From the NCBI GenBank assembly GCA_964023205.1, contig OZ026846.1:33500194-33564193 (forward strand): a stretch of 64,000 nucleotides of DNA, in the 5' to 3' direction. A model generated the notes under the pieces. That model did no database searches, was not told the DNA's origin, and was given only the letters and a program-made list of their open reading frames with translations. A program made the translations under genes and the position numbers. Source of the DNA: Lutraria lutraria. Lineage: Eukaryota > Mollusca > Bivalvia > Venerida > Mactridae. Positions 47,807 through 61,369 of this stretch are shown here, piece after piece. The first letter of the stretch is position 1. Each line of letters opens with the position of its first letter.

Positions 47807-47930
47807 TTATAAATCAAAATGACCGATGCGTTTAGCAATTCTCGTGATGTTTATTCTCTGCATGAAAACCATGAACCTGCACCTTTCTTGAGCATGGACT
47901 CCGACAGCTTGCTCTACTGCTGTATGCTGA
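47807..47930 (-). pseudogene. Tetraspan gene copy C, C-terminal stub
   Basis: 124 nt matching the last 41 codons of copy D, including RINIT-type wording and the stop at 47807-47809. It is cut at 47930, exactly where the segmental duplication begins. It has no exons above it, so it is a by-product of the duplication crossover and not a gene. Confidence 0.9.
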
Positions 47931-48861
47931 TATCCCTTAACTAAACTTATTAAAACATCTTTACTTACTATTATTTCATGTTTCTTCTAAACTCACAAAA
48001 TCAGTTACACATCCGCAATACTGCTTACCAGTGATGGTACAAGTAATAGCTCACGTGACTTTTCATTATTTCGACGAATTCAGCACCTGAGCTGTCCAAT
48101 ATACTTCCTTGTAAAGAGTAGATATTCGTAGAGGTTATCAAAACGAGTCACACGATGATTTAAGCAATGATAATTAGAATTAATACATAAATATCTATCA
48201 ATGACTAGACACATTCTGGGTGAATAGAACTGTAACAATAGATTTACACTAAGCCTAGCCCTTACGGCAGTCTTGTATTTTATAGCACTGGATTAAAACG
48301 GGATCTTTCAATTGAATGGTCTGGACACGTTTCATTAACGCGTCGTGAGTTAATAGCGTTACAGAATACCCGCAATTGTAAAACGGTGAAAGCACTCAAT
48401 TAATACTCAAGTTCTTATTAATATTATTGGCACAGAACTTCACGAAAAGTTATCTTTGTATAAGATTAACTTGTTTATTACGAAATTTGACGATTCATGA
48501 ATGGACGAAAACCCATATAGATTGATATCTACATAAAACGTGTATTTTTTCGTATGCACATATAGCGGGATAAATAAAACGAACTTTTCGGCAAAATAGT
48601 GCAAATTTTCATACAAGCACCAAACTTGGTATGATGATACCTACATGTGTCGGGGTTAATTTAGGACCGTGTGCCAACGTGTACCTGGTCAGGAACGTTG
48701 TGGTCACGCTCGGATTCGAACCCACTGTCTCCAGGCTATATGACGTGTATAATAGGAGTGAAAACATATTGTCATCCATCGTTTATGCTCATTATATTAT
48801 TCTTACCGTAAAGAATCGGGTTTATAACCAAACTGGTATACAAAAATAATTTTGACAGTTG

Positions 48862-50081
48862 TATTATGCATTAAAATTTTTGATTTTTTGTTTTATTAAT
48901 TAAATTGTGTTTGATGTTGTTTGTAATAATTTTTAGAAGAAATTGGGTTAAAGAAAATGTATGTAGTAAGATCTAATTAAACAACTTGTATCCTAGCAAC
49001 TTTTGGTCAATTGTAACATAAGAATTAATACAGATAGGAAGATCTAAAATTACCTATCTCATTTAATCGCTTTAACTTTATTAGTTATCTATTTTTCAGA
49101 CCTTTCGATAGTTAATGTATAAAAGAACTTTTAATATTATCAGTCACCTTAAGCGGATCTGACAAGAACTTAAAGGGTTTCAGTTAATACTTTAAGTTAG
49201 AAATAAACATTGTTTCATCGGCTGATTTCAAATTTTATAACAAGAAATTATATTTGATTGGTTAAAATTAACTGTCACGTGAATTATAAAGAAATTGATT
49301 GGTCAATTATTGTTGTAGAAGTTGTTTTCGTAAAGTCCTTTCCTCTTAAGGGTCATAGATTGTATGACTCTGGTAAGAAATATATTAAATATACTTAAGA
49401 AAATAAATTGAGGAAAAGGACATCTTTTTGTTTTAGGTAAGTTAGACATTTTCGTATTTTTTGTTAGAACTCAATTTCTTATCATTGTATATGTATGTTG
49501 TTAAAATTCAAATTGTTTTTCTACTGTTGTATTATTTGGATAAGTTTTAATCTAAGTAAATTTATTGTAAGTATGTACTTGCAGCAATCTTTTCGTTCAA
49601 CTAGTCGTTTCGTTTAATTGTGATTAGTTGGGTTAATTTAAAGTAAAATAAACATGGAGGTTTCTGTCCGTAGAATTTATTTCCGGAATCTTTTTATTGT
49701 TATTATTCGGTGAGCATTTCAATGTTAATCATTTTTACATGCTAGAATATAAGATAATGGTAAATGTGATTGAATACAGAATGTACATTGTAAAATCATC
49801 ATCATTTGTAGAACTAAATCTAAGTTGAAATGACTTATTGAAACATATTTATTGTTGAAAAAATTAGATACTTTAATTTAACTTGTTTGTATGATTAGTA
49901 TATGTAATCAAACTTATATTGGAATTTCACTTTAGATCTGTTTATGTTAATCATTTATATATATAGATTGTATGACTCTGGTAAGAAATATATTAAATAT
50001 ACTTAAGAAAATAAATTGAGGAAAAGGACATCTTTTTGTTTTAGAAATTCCCCTAGAACCAACGAGAAGTCAAAGCAGAAC
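48862..50081 (+). repeat. 5' LTR
   Basis: Starts tattatgcattaaaattttt and ends 'caaagcagaac'. It contains an 81-bp direct repeat (49356-49436 and 49964-50044). The first copy is followed by GTAAGT and the second ends TTTTAG, so the 608 bp in between look like an intron. AATAAA lies inside each 81-bp unit. Confidence 0.9.
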
Positions 50082-52541
50082 ACTTGGTGGGGTAGAGGAT
50101 GATTCGCAACCTCTTAATTTAGCAAGCGAGTGAAACGTAGTCGAGGAGGGATCGAGCGTGACTGATTATCAACCGACAACCAGTTGAAAATCTGAAACCG
50201 GACGAAAATGCAGCTAACCGTGGGAACAGGATTGGAACTGGAAAGATGGAAGACATGTACTACTACAAATCCACTTTTACATCGACCTGAGGAGACGATC
50301 CATAACAAACAGTATGGTGCAAGAAGACGAATTAATAGACTAATTATGTAAAATATGACTCAACACTAATAGGTAGGTGCAGACTTAATTGTTGTAGAGC
50401 AAATCTTATACTGTTTTATTTTGGGCTATAGAAATTATTTGGATCATTTAAGGGCATATTGTAAAATTATAGAAGTTATGTGGAAAAATTGTTAGTTCAG
50501 ATTCAGTCATTAAAGAATATAGTACACGTAATAGACATTAAAAATGGCATGAATAGCAGCAGTATATGGTTAAAGACAGGTAGATAATAGATTTGTAGTC
50601 GTATTATTTCGCTCTATGTGAAACAATATTTGGGTGTAGCATTTCCAGTGGAAACACCTCAGTAATAAACGTATATTATTGGTAGTTATGTGAGTTGCAG
50701 TAGATTTGTTGAAGAATTTATGTTTAGAACAATGTATTAAACATAGTGGATAGCGTAATTGACATTAGTTCTATCAGGTAGAGAATATATTTGGGACCAT
50801 TTGGTGTAGTTTGTTCATGTTGAACAATTTATGATAGAAAATGTAAAATACACAGTTATGTCTTTGTTAAGAGCTCATAGGTACTTAATGATTATGAATC
50901 CGTCCTTAATATGTATCATAGAATACATGGGACTTATAATATGATTCAAATTAAAGTGGTCTAGAGAATTAATCATGATTTTATGAAAAATACGGATATA
51001 CAGCGTTCATTGTGGTGATTTCTGGCAGCTGAGTAATGTTGTGTAAGTGAAAGTTGTTCTGCGTCATTTGAAATAGGCAACCTGTGTGAAAGGAGTGACT
51101 GTGTGAGGATTCTGTGAGAAAGCGAGTGTGAAAGGTCTTTCTTCTGTCTTTATTTCGGTACTATTTCATGTGATCAATGATGTCCGGTAATGACTATCAT
51201 TTTTATAGCATGTTTAGTTGTTTGAGATCATAACTATGATGTTGTTTAATATTTGTTGTTCTTAGTTCCACATTGGTATCTTGTTGTTTGTCGATAGAGC
51301 TGCATAGACTTAGCTTAGGTGTAGATTGTACTAGTATAATGTAAGTTATTAAGGTCGTAGAGACGATAACTCATAAAAAAATACTAGCAATACAGGAGTT
51401 GCACATATTTGTGTATAGTACAATGATACATATAGATGATAGTGTATAACTGAGAGTTATAAAAAAATGTAGAAACGGAAAATTGAGGCGTAGCGCAACA
51501 CAGATAAGGTGTTTTGAAACCTGAAGTATATTTGAATACATATAGGTCTAGATGTCATAGCGTATCAAATAAATACTATGTTGAAGTATATATCTAGATT
51601 ATGTTTGGGACAGGTTCTTGTAAGAATGTAGTAAAAGTAGTATAGTATTACACGGAAAAATATTGCCAGAGAAAAAAAAATATCAGGATTGTCTTAGAGT
51701 TTTCACATTTGTGTGATCATTTTATCATGCGAAATAGTGAAAAACAAACTTAAATGAATTGAGATGTTATATTGGAAATCTGAACGAATGAAATTATAAG
51801 TTAACAACATAAATAAATATTGCTCTACAATGATTTGACGATGCACCTACACTACTAACACCTACTAACACATACAAATACTGCATATATTATGTATATA
51901 TATATATATGAGTGCTCATTGTTAATTTACTGGAACTGTATTATTAAAATGGGTATTGTGGTAAATACACATGCAGTATACATGAGAATTCCATGTTTGA
52001 TTGACATTTAATGTAGCTTAAAGCCATATATTACATAACATAGAAACTAGTTTAAAAGTTAATTGTTCTGTTTCGGGAAAAATAAGAGTTAAAACATCTA
52101 CAATTTTATACGTATGCATAATTCTTTATTCGGCATTAAAGGTTGTTCATGCTTTACAGTAGTTACACAGGTATTGCACCACCTGATTGAGAAAAAAACA
52201 TGTCAAGTGTTGACAGATTGTAATATTAATTTTGGTGACATTATCAAGTGAATTGTATCTAAACAGTATATATTAAATGTGAATTGTTGTAATATGTTTA
52301 AGTTTTTGTGTAATGAATTGACATTATATATTTTATGTGATTTGGTGTAAATATGTTCTTTTTGTTTTATTATTTAAGTAGATACATAAATGATGTTATA
52401 TATATATAAAAAAGGATTCTATAGAATACTTATATGCAATTTAAGCATGACAATGGTATTGTACTTAGAAGAAAAAAATATATATTTATGTCATCTCCTT
52501 TCTTCTTTATAGGAATAAAGAAAATTTAGGGGAGGAGGTGG

Positions 52542-53761
52542 TATTATGCATTAAAATTTTTGATTTTTTGTTTTATTAATTAAATTGTGTTTGATGTTGT
52601 TTGTAATAATTTTTAGAAGAAATTGGGTTAAAGAAAATGTATGTAGTAAGATCTAATTAAACAACTTGTATCCTAGCAACTTTTGGTCAATTGTAACATA
52701 AGAATTAATACAGATAGGAAGATCTAAAATTACCTATCTCATTTAATCGCTTTAACTTTATTAGTTATCTATTTTTCAGACCTTTCGATAGTTAATGTAT
52801 AAAAGAACTTTTAATATTATCAGTCACCTTAAGCGGATCTGACAAGAACTTAAAGGGTTTCAGTTAATACTTTAAGTTAGAAATAAACATTGTTTCATCG
52901 GCTGATTTCAAATTTTATAACAAGAAATTATATTTGATTGGTTAAAATTAACTGTCACGTGAATTATAAAGAAATTGATTGGTCAATTATTGTTGTAGAA
53001 GTTGTTTTCGTAAAGTCCTTTCCTCTTAAGGGTCATAGATTGTATGACTCTGGTAAGAAATATATTAAATATACTTAAGAAAATAAATTGAGGAAAAGGA
53101 CATCTTTTTGTTTTAGGTAAGTTAGACATTTTCGTATTTTTTGTTAGAACTCAATTTCTTATCATTGTATATGTATGTTGTTAAAATTCAAATTGTTTTT
53201 CTACTGTTGTATTATTTGGATAAGTTTTAATCTAAGTAAATTTATTGTAAGTATGTACTTGCAGCAATCTTTTCGTTCAACTAGTCGTTTCGTTTAATTG
53301 TGATTAGTTGGGTTAATTTAAAGTAAAATAAACATGGAGGTTTCTGTCCGTAGAATTTTTTTCCGGAATCTTTTTATTGTTATTATTCGGTGAGCATTTC
53401 AATTTTAATCATTTTTACATGCTAGAATATAAGATAATGGTAAATGTGATTGAATACAGAATGTACATTGTAAAATCATCATCATTTGTAGAACTAAATC
53501 TAAGTTGAAATGACTTATTGAAACATATTTATTGTTGAAAAAATTAGATACTTTAATTTAACTTGTTTGTATGATTATTATATGTAATCAAACTTATATT
53601 GGAATTTCACTTTAGATCTGTTTATGTTAATCATTTATATATATAGATTGTATGACTCTGGTAAGAAATATATTAAATATACTTAAGAAAATAAATTGAG
53701 GAAAAGGACATCTTTTTGTTTTAGAAATTCCCCTAGAACCAACGAGAAATCAAAGCAGAAC
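52542..53761 (+). repeat. 3' LTR
   Basis: Same length as the 5' LTR with about four substitutions, for example 'gaattttttt' for 'gaatttattt' near 53355. It carries the same internal 81-bp repeat pair (53035-53115, 53644-53724) and intron-like edges. Confidence 0.9.
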
Positions 53762-54629
53762 AGTCGTTTAGGTCAAGGGAATATATAGGTTATTGGGGCG
53801 GCTAAATTCTGAAGGTTGAGTTCATCACGTTTAACCCGACATATGCAATTTTAGTGGTACCTCTAAACATCTTCAATGCTCATTGTAAGAAAATTAGGTT
53901 CAAAGTGTGCTTTAAAGTTTACAGTTCATCGAGTACATAAACATCCGTCTGTCATAGAAGTCAATATGCGCCCGTCGGTTGTACATGGCACTACTTTCAT
54001 TTACTATAAGTTGAACACACTTCGTTCAATTAATCAGTAGTGTTGCAAGTTTAGGTTCGTACACACCTGCATTTTCAAAATGCCTTTTGCGGTTTCAGTA
54101 TTTATCTAGGAACCGTGCCACAGAATTTTGATGCTTGATTTCATTTTAGTCTATTAGCGGGATTCAGGATACGGAATATGTAACGAACATAGGACAATAT
54201 AAAACAATCTGAGGAACGGTTCCCTGCATGTATTATTCATTTATAGTAATTTTAAGGCTAATTGTTGTAAAATCTAAATACTGAGTAGTTTATATCGTTT
54301 GAAAATTTGTAAAGAATGTTTGATATTGGTTTATAGAAGGCCAGCCAAATATGCTATTTGTTTCTAATCACTGGCAATAGACTTTATACACTGTATTTAT
54401 TTAAGTATATAATTATGGTTTAGTTTTTAAATCTATAAATTGTTGTACCGATACATTAATGAGAGTGCCAAAAACATTCGAGTCCTCAGTGCCGATTATG
54501 ATGTCGCTATTGAAATGAAATAGTATTAAAAGTCCTACATCTCTTAGCAACAGAGAAAGGCGTGAACTACAAAACATAATGAGAAGTCGGTCGGATACTC
54601 GGCAGGCATTCGAGAAAAAAAGACATTTG

Positions 54630-57200
54630 TTGAACTAGTTACATACATTATTCGAACACAAACATTGTCGGACGAGTGCCATGGTTCAACTGTCTGAGCA
54701 GGCACCTGAGACTGAAACAGTTGGATTCTGAATTAGAACTAGAAAGTCTTATTGACTTTGAAGAAAGATACAGGCCCTGTATTGTTTGCTGCACGTGCTT
54801 ATGACCCATGAAAACAAATTCAGTGGTAATTTCGTACGAGAAGTCAGTTAATACCAGTACCAAAACCATCTCTTGAATTAGTGAGCAAGGTACAATATGG
54901 ATCAAATAATGAAGCGCAGATGGAACAGTGCAACACTTAAGTCTCCTTTGCAATAACTCAATTACTTCAGTACAACTGTCATAGAGGTATTCACCGTACA
55001 GCAAATGCCCATCTTCATTCCAAGACAAACGAACCCCTATTTGCTATTTACATTGGCCTTTTGATTTTGTGTAGACAAAGAAACGCATCTAATTGATATC
55101 TTGTTTCAGTGCGGTATATATGTACATAATATAAACTTGTCCTTGAGATGTCCACAATGGTTAGAGGAACTGTTGTACAATGATGTTGAGTAGTTTGTTC
55201 ACCAGTGCTACACCATGGACTCTTCACAACATAATATTGATCACATATCTGGCTCCACTACATCAATATCATCATTTCATGAGACGGGCATTTCTTTATT
55301 TCAATATACGATACGAACGCCGCTGACGGTGAAAAATAACCGCGTTAACTTGTACATTGGTGATAAGCCCCATCTATACCCGAACAATACACAAGTATAT
55401 ATAATTTTCCAGCATACTTTTCAAAAACTTAGCAACCATCTCTATTTCTGATAATTTTCTTGACATGGAGACCAGCATTATAAAACAAAATATGTGTTTT
55501 GAATATCAATGCCTTCAAAAGGTTTTGATTGCATATCTTGGGCGGCTTTCCATACCAATGAAAAGCGAGCGTCCTCGTTTCAACTATCGCTGAATGCCGT
55601 CTTACCCATCTTACATGAGCAAGCTCATTCCGTTGCCATCATAAAAACATTCCATCTATAAGGTCCGGGAAGCCACCAATTCCCTCAATCCATGTCAAGT
55701 TCCTCTTGCCAAACAAATTTAGTGTAAATGACAAAATTTCGTTGTTTATATTTGGTGGTTTGCACGTTGAAATGGTGCCTCTGAAAGTTCTTGGTATAAT
55801 TTTGAAAGATAATGGGAGGATATCGACACTTACGGTGGCCAATATCGCTACCATGGGTGTGGCTGAATCAGCCTTATTGGCAACCAATGTTTCTGGAACA
55901 CGACTTGCCCACCAGACCACAGCGTGTGCTCCATATAAATTAAAATTTTGTGAGTATACGGAATAAATCATTAACCGTTCTGAATTTCAATGTCTCTTTA
56001 TTGAAGACTGGTCTGACATACGAGAAAAGATAAGTTCTCAGATTTAGTTTTGGAACCAGGTTCTTGCACTGCAGATAATAACACTCGTATTTGTCCAACC
56101 ATATATAGAAGCAAACTTTGTACTATACCGGGAAGTACTTGTTCCCTTTATTTTTGCATTAGACGATATAAATTATGTTAGTTAGGGTCCTTATTCATCT
56201 ACATGATATGGCTTTAATAGTTGATAATACTTTTATCTTTCAATAAAAACACAAGGTGTATTTATTTAGTAGAAAAATAAAGCATGACGTCTGGGGAGTG
56301 AAATCTTCAGTAACAATGAAAGCAAACTGTGGTCTTTTTACATCGTTATATATCTTGCCAAAATCACCAGTGCGAATTGAATAATGTTTTTGGAGCACGA
56401 AGACCATGCTAAACCTCCTTCGCTTTCAAACAATGGCATTTTTAATTATTCGAACTAAGTCGTAACTCATTCAAGTACTCGAACAAAACGCCACAACCTT
56501 GATAGACGAACCTCTCGCCGATGCTCTGATTTTTGTCGGCGCTTAAAAGCTTCATTTGTAAATAAATGTACTAATACTTTAGATGCTGCGAACACGTTTG
56601 ATGGCTACATTACTGATGTTTTTGTGCCATGCCTGGTTGCTGCTTTCTACGACACCCTTGGATAAAACATGTTCAATCTTTATCTTCCTAATTTAAAAAG
56701 AACAGCTCGTTGATCAGGTATTATAGACAGTTGCTAATAATGGGTTCGAACAAAAGTTCAAGCAACTGACATAACTTTTTAAAGGTGGATAATAACACAA
56801 CGGAGCTACTGGATTTGGTTACAGATTAATGCACTTGGTACTATATTTGGCACGTAAGACCAAAATGAGATAAGCAACACTGAGCACTACATAAGTTCAT
56901 TGACCCCATGCACAGATGAAGAAGCTGACACTAGGATATTTGCATATGAAACACGCCGTGGATAACGGCTTGAAAAAAGCACGTGGTGAGGGGTTCTGAC
57001 ACAGACATTATAGTTTTTTCAGTGTCTGTTTTCAAAGAAATCAATAATGACACTATTTGGGTGGAGTTTGGTATTAAAAGCAAAAGACTTCAGTTGGTTT
57101 CCGGTGCATGAAATTGTCGAAACAATTGGGCAACAGTTTATAAGTTCTCACATTTTTCAACGCATTTACCGTGTGTGACACCGTGTCTGCCCTCCGTGAA
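54630..57200 (+). pseudogene. Decayed member of a multi-copy invertebrate gene family, right copy
   Basis: Duplicate of the pseudogene at 39450-42060 with the same lesions: HNIDHISGSTTS and SFHETGISLFQY at 55215-55330, FGGLHVEM at about 55755, TRLAHQTTACA at about 55910 and the DEEADTRIF segment at about 56920. It has a few private changes (a 13-bp loss near 55370 and an added base near 57080). Shared breaks show the gene was dead before the duplication. Confidence 0.6.
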
Positions 57201-60200
57201 AAGGCACAAAAAGACTTGTAATGTAATGTCTATTTACGTATGCAGCCCCGGGGACCCTCCCAATAAATACGGATGACTTCTATCCTGGAGCAAATAATGG
57301 TTAACTAATGCATGCCTAAAACTGCATTAAGGCAAATAAGTCACGTTCTACACACGACAACTATTATTAGGGGGCGGGGGGGGGGGGTATTTCACAAAAT
57401 TCGTTTGAATTTACTTATATACACGTATAAACATACTGAACATATTATGAAAATTAGCTAACGTAGTATAATTTATTGGTATTGAGAGTTTTGATAAAAA
57501 TTTCTTTGATTGAAAAAGAATTTAGCGGCCATTTTGAAAATTTGGCGGCCATCTTGAATCGAGGCACTTGAACTTTGGCACACAACTTTGGCCTAAATCG
57601 TTTCTACATATCATCATGTGGACAATTTGGTACTTGTATGACAATTTGCACTATTTTTTCGTTATTTACCCCGCTAATAAAACATTTTTAAATCATATTG
57701 TGATGTAGTCGGGATTGAGCTTTTTTTGACCAGTCGTTATTGGTTAAGTACTTGGGATTTTCGTAATTAAACCCGTCTTTAATAATCATCTCCAGCTACA
57801 ATGCTTCCTGCACGTTTTAGTAAGATCATTACTTCGTAGTCCCATGATTTTGCTTTTAATTTTCTAGGTTTTGTTTTTGACTAAATGGAAATTGAAAATG
57901 TACCACTTTCCCACAATCAGTAACTACACGCGTGAAAATAGCTCTCCCGCTAAGTATGGACAGCACGACTTGATGTTTATACAGAGATAAGCGCATAAAG
58001 AGCGCGATTCCAGACCCTTCTTTTTGAGTGACCCTGATAAAAAGCATTGAACACACAGGGTTGATTAGTTCTGGGTCCCATAACTAAATTGGTCTTTTTT
58101 ATTTCGTCTTGTTGACCATTTTAGTTATGGAATTGTCCTCTTACAAAGTCAACAGCTTAAGACGCTTGTTCATGCGTCTATTGAATCAGATCAATTTACA
58201 TGCTTTCCGGAATGCTACGGACTTAATCCAAAGCATTTCCGAGGAAAATTTTGAAATTATGGGTAGTATGAAACATCGGCAAAATATTTTATAACTGTCG
58301 GCTGTTGAATGTATATTTTTGGTCGTATTGATGGATTATACTATATTTCATCGAATTGTACACAAGTTTTACCGAAATTTGTGCGTTAAATAGGAAAACG
58401 AACGCGACTCAGATTGAGTCGTTTACCTGTTAGCTTTTAAAGAACAAGTGGCTTTGACGATAAACTGCAATGCAAACGTATCATCGTCAAAGCCCCTTCG
58501 ACTAAGGGTTGATAACCTAGGCCCGTATTTACAAACCAACTAATATGAAAGATTATTTAGGAATGTTAAAACTATCTTAGTTTTCGCCATTGTTTCATTC
58601 AGCTCGAATTTGCACAATTCGAGAAGATATATAAACATTTTCACTTATTGTTTGGACGACTGCTATGTCCAGTATAACGATGAAATAAAATGTTTAACAT
58701 TCTATTGCCAGATATCGAAAGATGCTGTACAGACATTGACAGTTCATAATTATGGATTATATCATTCATTACATATGGAAATATCAGATGCCATTTTTTG
58801 TAATTCTGATGTGTTCAACATTTGGACTGGTGATCAGTGTTTTCTTTTTGCAAAAACGTTATTTAGTGCAACTACATGTATATACAAATACTGTTTTATA
58901 TGAACAGGGAATCCATGGACGACTGTGTAAATCTTAAATCTTATGACCTTATATGTTAGTTTGAAAACAGTGTCTGTATCTTCATAGTTTTTACTCTGAG
59001 TGCCCACATCGCGATAAATTTTGTATCAGCTGAAAACACTTCAATATATGACATTGGTGAAATATCATCAACTATAATTTGAGTAGCCTAGCTTTTGTCC
59101 AGCTTGTTGAATACAATGTATTATACAGTTATTGACATTTCTAGTTTTAGAACGATTGCTGAGGGAAGTAATTAGGAATTCGTAGAGGACACGCTTTACT
59201 GATGATTTTTCAAATTGATGACCTTGATATTTAACCTTTTTTTATTGTGATTCACAATGTTAGTATCAGAAGAATTTTTCGGAATGGGACAAATGTGAAT
59301 ATATTCAGATTAACTGATATTTATTGTTATCCATTCATACCTAAACCGGGTTTTAGTGGCCGTTTCTTCTGTGTTGTGTGACCATTTTGTTTATCATTCT
59401 GTTGTTGCTGATGGTTGGCAATTTCGATGATTCATCAGCATGGTTGAACACGAAGTTCTACGTATATTTTATGCAGTAAATTTTGGTCAAATTTTATGCC
59501 TTCTCTACATGTAATTTTGTGACTCTTGTTAAAGTCAATGCACCAAAAGCATTTTGTAGCCATAGGGTAAAACCTTATTATAAGTGATTTTAATTGTTTA
59601 ATTAAGACAATTCCTTGTATTGAATTTCCCTAGCTGTTGACAGCTGGTGCAGTTATTATGTCTTTTTATAACTAATCTAATGTTAAGAATAATAGCTCAA
59701 TGATTTTATTGTTTAAAAAACTGACCGGAGGTTTATTACATAATTTTAACGTTAACTGTCAAATAAAAACCCATATTTTTTTCGTTGTCCATTTTTGATT
59801 GGATACCTTGGTATAAAAATTTTGTAACGCGGTTCCTCATTGGTTCGAACCCATTTTAGGGATTTGTTTAAAGATGTGTCCTTCCGTGTTAAAGTCACTC
59901 TTCAATTTGACTTTATATGTGTTTTATTTATTATCTTGAAAATAAAGAAAATTAAAGGACACATCTTTTTGATATTTTAGGTAAGAATTTTGTACTATTT
60001 ACTTTATGATTTTAATTATTTTGTGAAAGTAATTTCATTTTGATAAACTTCTGTTTAAAATTTCTTGTAATGTTTAACTGTAGTTAACAGTGTGTTAATG
60101 TGAACATGTTAACTAAATGGAAATAGTTTTCATTAAATATAGTTACAATTCCAATAAGAGTAATAAGTATAATGAATAATAATAATTACTAGATCAACAT

Positions 60201-61369
60201 AAGAAATTATTATTATAACAATAAGATTGACCAAATGTCAAATAAACATAGATCTAGATTTTAATCAATAAAGTTTAATAATAAATATTCAGTGCAGAAA
60301 CAACTATAGAATTTTAACCTTATGGAATATTAATATTGTTTCTGCCTTAATCATTTAAGAAATATATGTTAACTGTATAATACACAGTAAATTTCATACT
60401 TTGTATATAATCAATAAAATTAATAAAATGAGTAGTTCTTAACGCCAAAACACATCAGTATGACAAAAGATGTGATTTAATAAATCACCAAATATGTAGA
60501 ATCAAAGCTAATATTTACTGCAAAAATATATTTAACATTACTTATTTACATTATTTGGTATCAACTGTTTAACAGCTACATGCATATTTATTCATGAAGT
60601 TCAAAATAAGGTACACAAAGTGTAAGTTTAGTCCTTTATATTTGAATAAACCAAAAATAAATAATACGTTACCAGCGCCACTAAGACATAACGTAGTACA
60701 TTCTTTAAACTAAAATGTTTGTATCAATAAAAACTGCAGCGCTTTAAATAAACAAGTACATTCTAGTATTTGACAGGATCTTTCCCTGCTAGTCTATGGT
60801 TATAATGGTCGAATGTAATGTTGTACCAAGTCAGTACTACCAACAATGCAATTAGACTGACTGACTATCATGAACTGGGTTTAGTTTGTTATGAACTGAA
60901 AGATACTGTTAATGACTTTAAAATTAATATTGTACCAAACAAATGATGAAAGGGATAGGGCAATGCAGGATACGTTTGTCCTTATCTTTCATATCATACG
61001 ATGCATAAAATCAGTCGTAGCAATTTCATATACTGTACAATGGTATCAAATAAAATATTATTCATTTCACAAACCGTTCAATATCTAGCCTAAAATTGAA
61101 GTTTTCATACATTTGAGTTGATTCATCACATGAATGATTATTTATCATACTGATCAAGAACAGCTACGAATCCATACTAAGATATTGAAAATCGTCCGTC
61201 CGTCCACAAGGATCGAACATATGTAATTATATGTAATGAATTCTATTCTAAGGAAAAAATGTGGAACTTCCGATATGAAAGTGCAACATCAAAAATATAT
61301 ATATATATTTATAATAACTACAATCGTGTAATTGACAGACAAAACTTTTTGAATGTTCATGTGTTGTGC

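Larger units (their letters stand above)
38133..47930. repeat. Tandem segmental duplication, left copy
   Basis: Almost base-for-base the same as 47931-61493 once later insertions are removed. Blocks align at 39470/54648, 40037/55215, 40544/55706, 42694/57856, 43490/58652 and 45750/60914. By eye the divergence is a few percent or less. Differences: this copy carries a 1.6-kb transposon (45886-47480) and lacks about 480 bp present at 48090-48570. The poly-G tract at 42206 has 5+14 Gs against 5+12 at 57370. Apart from the pseudogene at 39.45-42.06 kb and that transposon, 42.5-45.9 kb holds only short unrecognised frames and an LTR-like patch near 44.6-44.9 kb. Confidence 0.93.
48862..53761 (+). 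mobile_element. Recent LTR retrotransposon without coding capacity (LARD-like)
   Basis: Two 1220-bp direct LTRs (48862-50081, 52542-53761) flank a 2.46-kb middle. The LTRs differ at about four visible positions and have no length change, so insertion was recent. The 5-bp target repeats are agttg (48857-48861) and agtcg (53762-53766), and the empty site agttg is preserved at 38559-38563 in the left duplicate. A purine tract ggggaggaggtg lies just before the 3' LTR (52529-52540), which fixes the plus orientation. A TGG-starting possible primer site (tggtggggtagagg) follows the 5' LTR. The longest frame in the middle is 64 residues, so gag and pol must be supplied by another element. The LTR ends are not the usual TG...CA. 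Confidence 0.93.

Noticed and set aside
48862..53761. Initially read as a third segmental repeat block
   Set aside because: Equal-length direct repeats, a purine tract, flanking 5-bp repeats and the empty site at 38559 show an LTR insertion.
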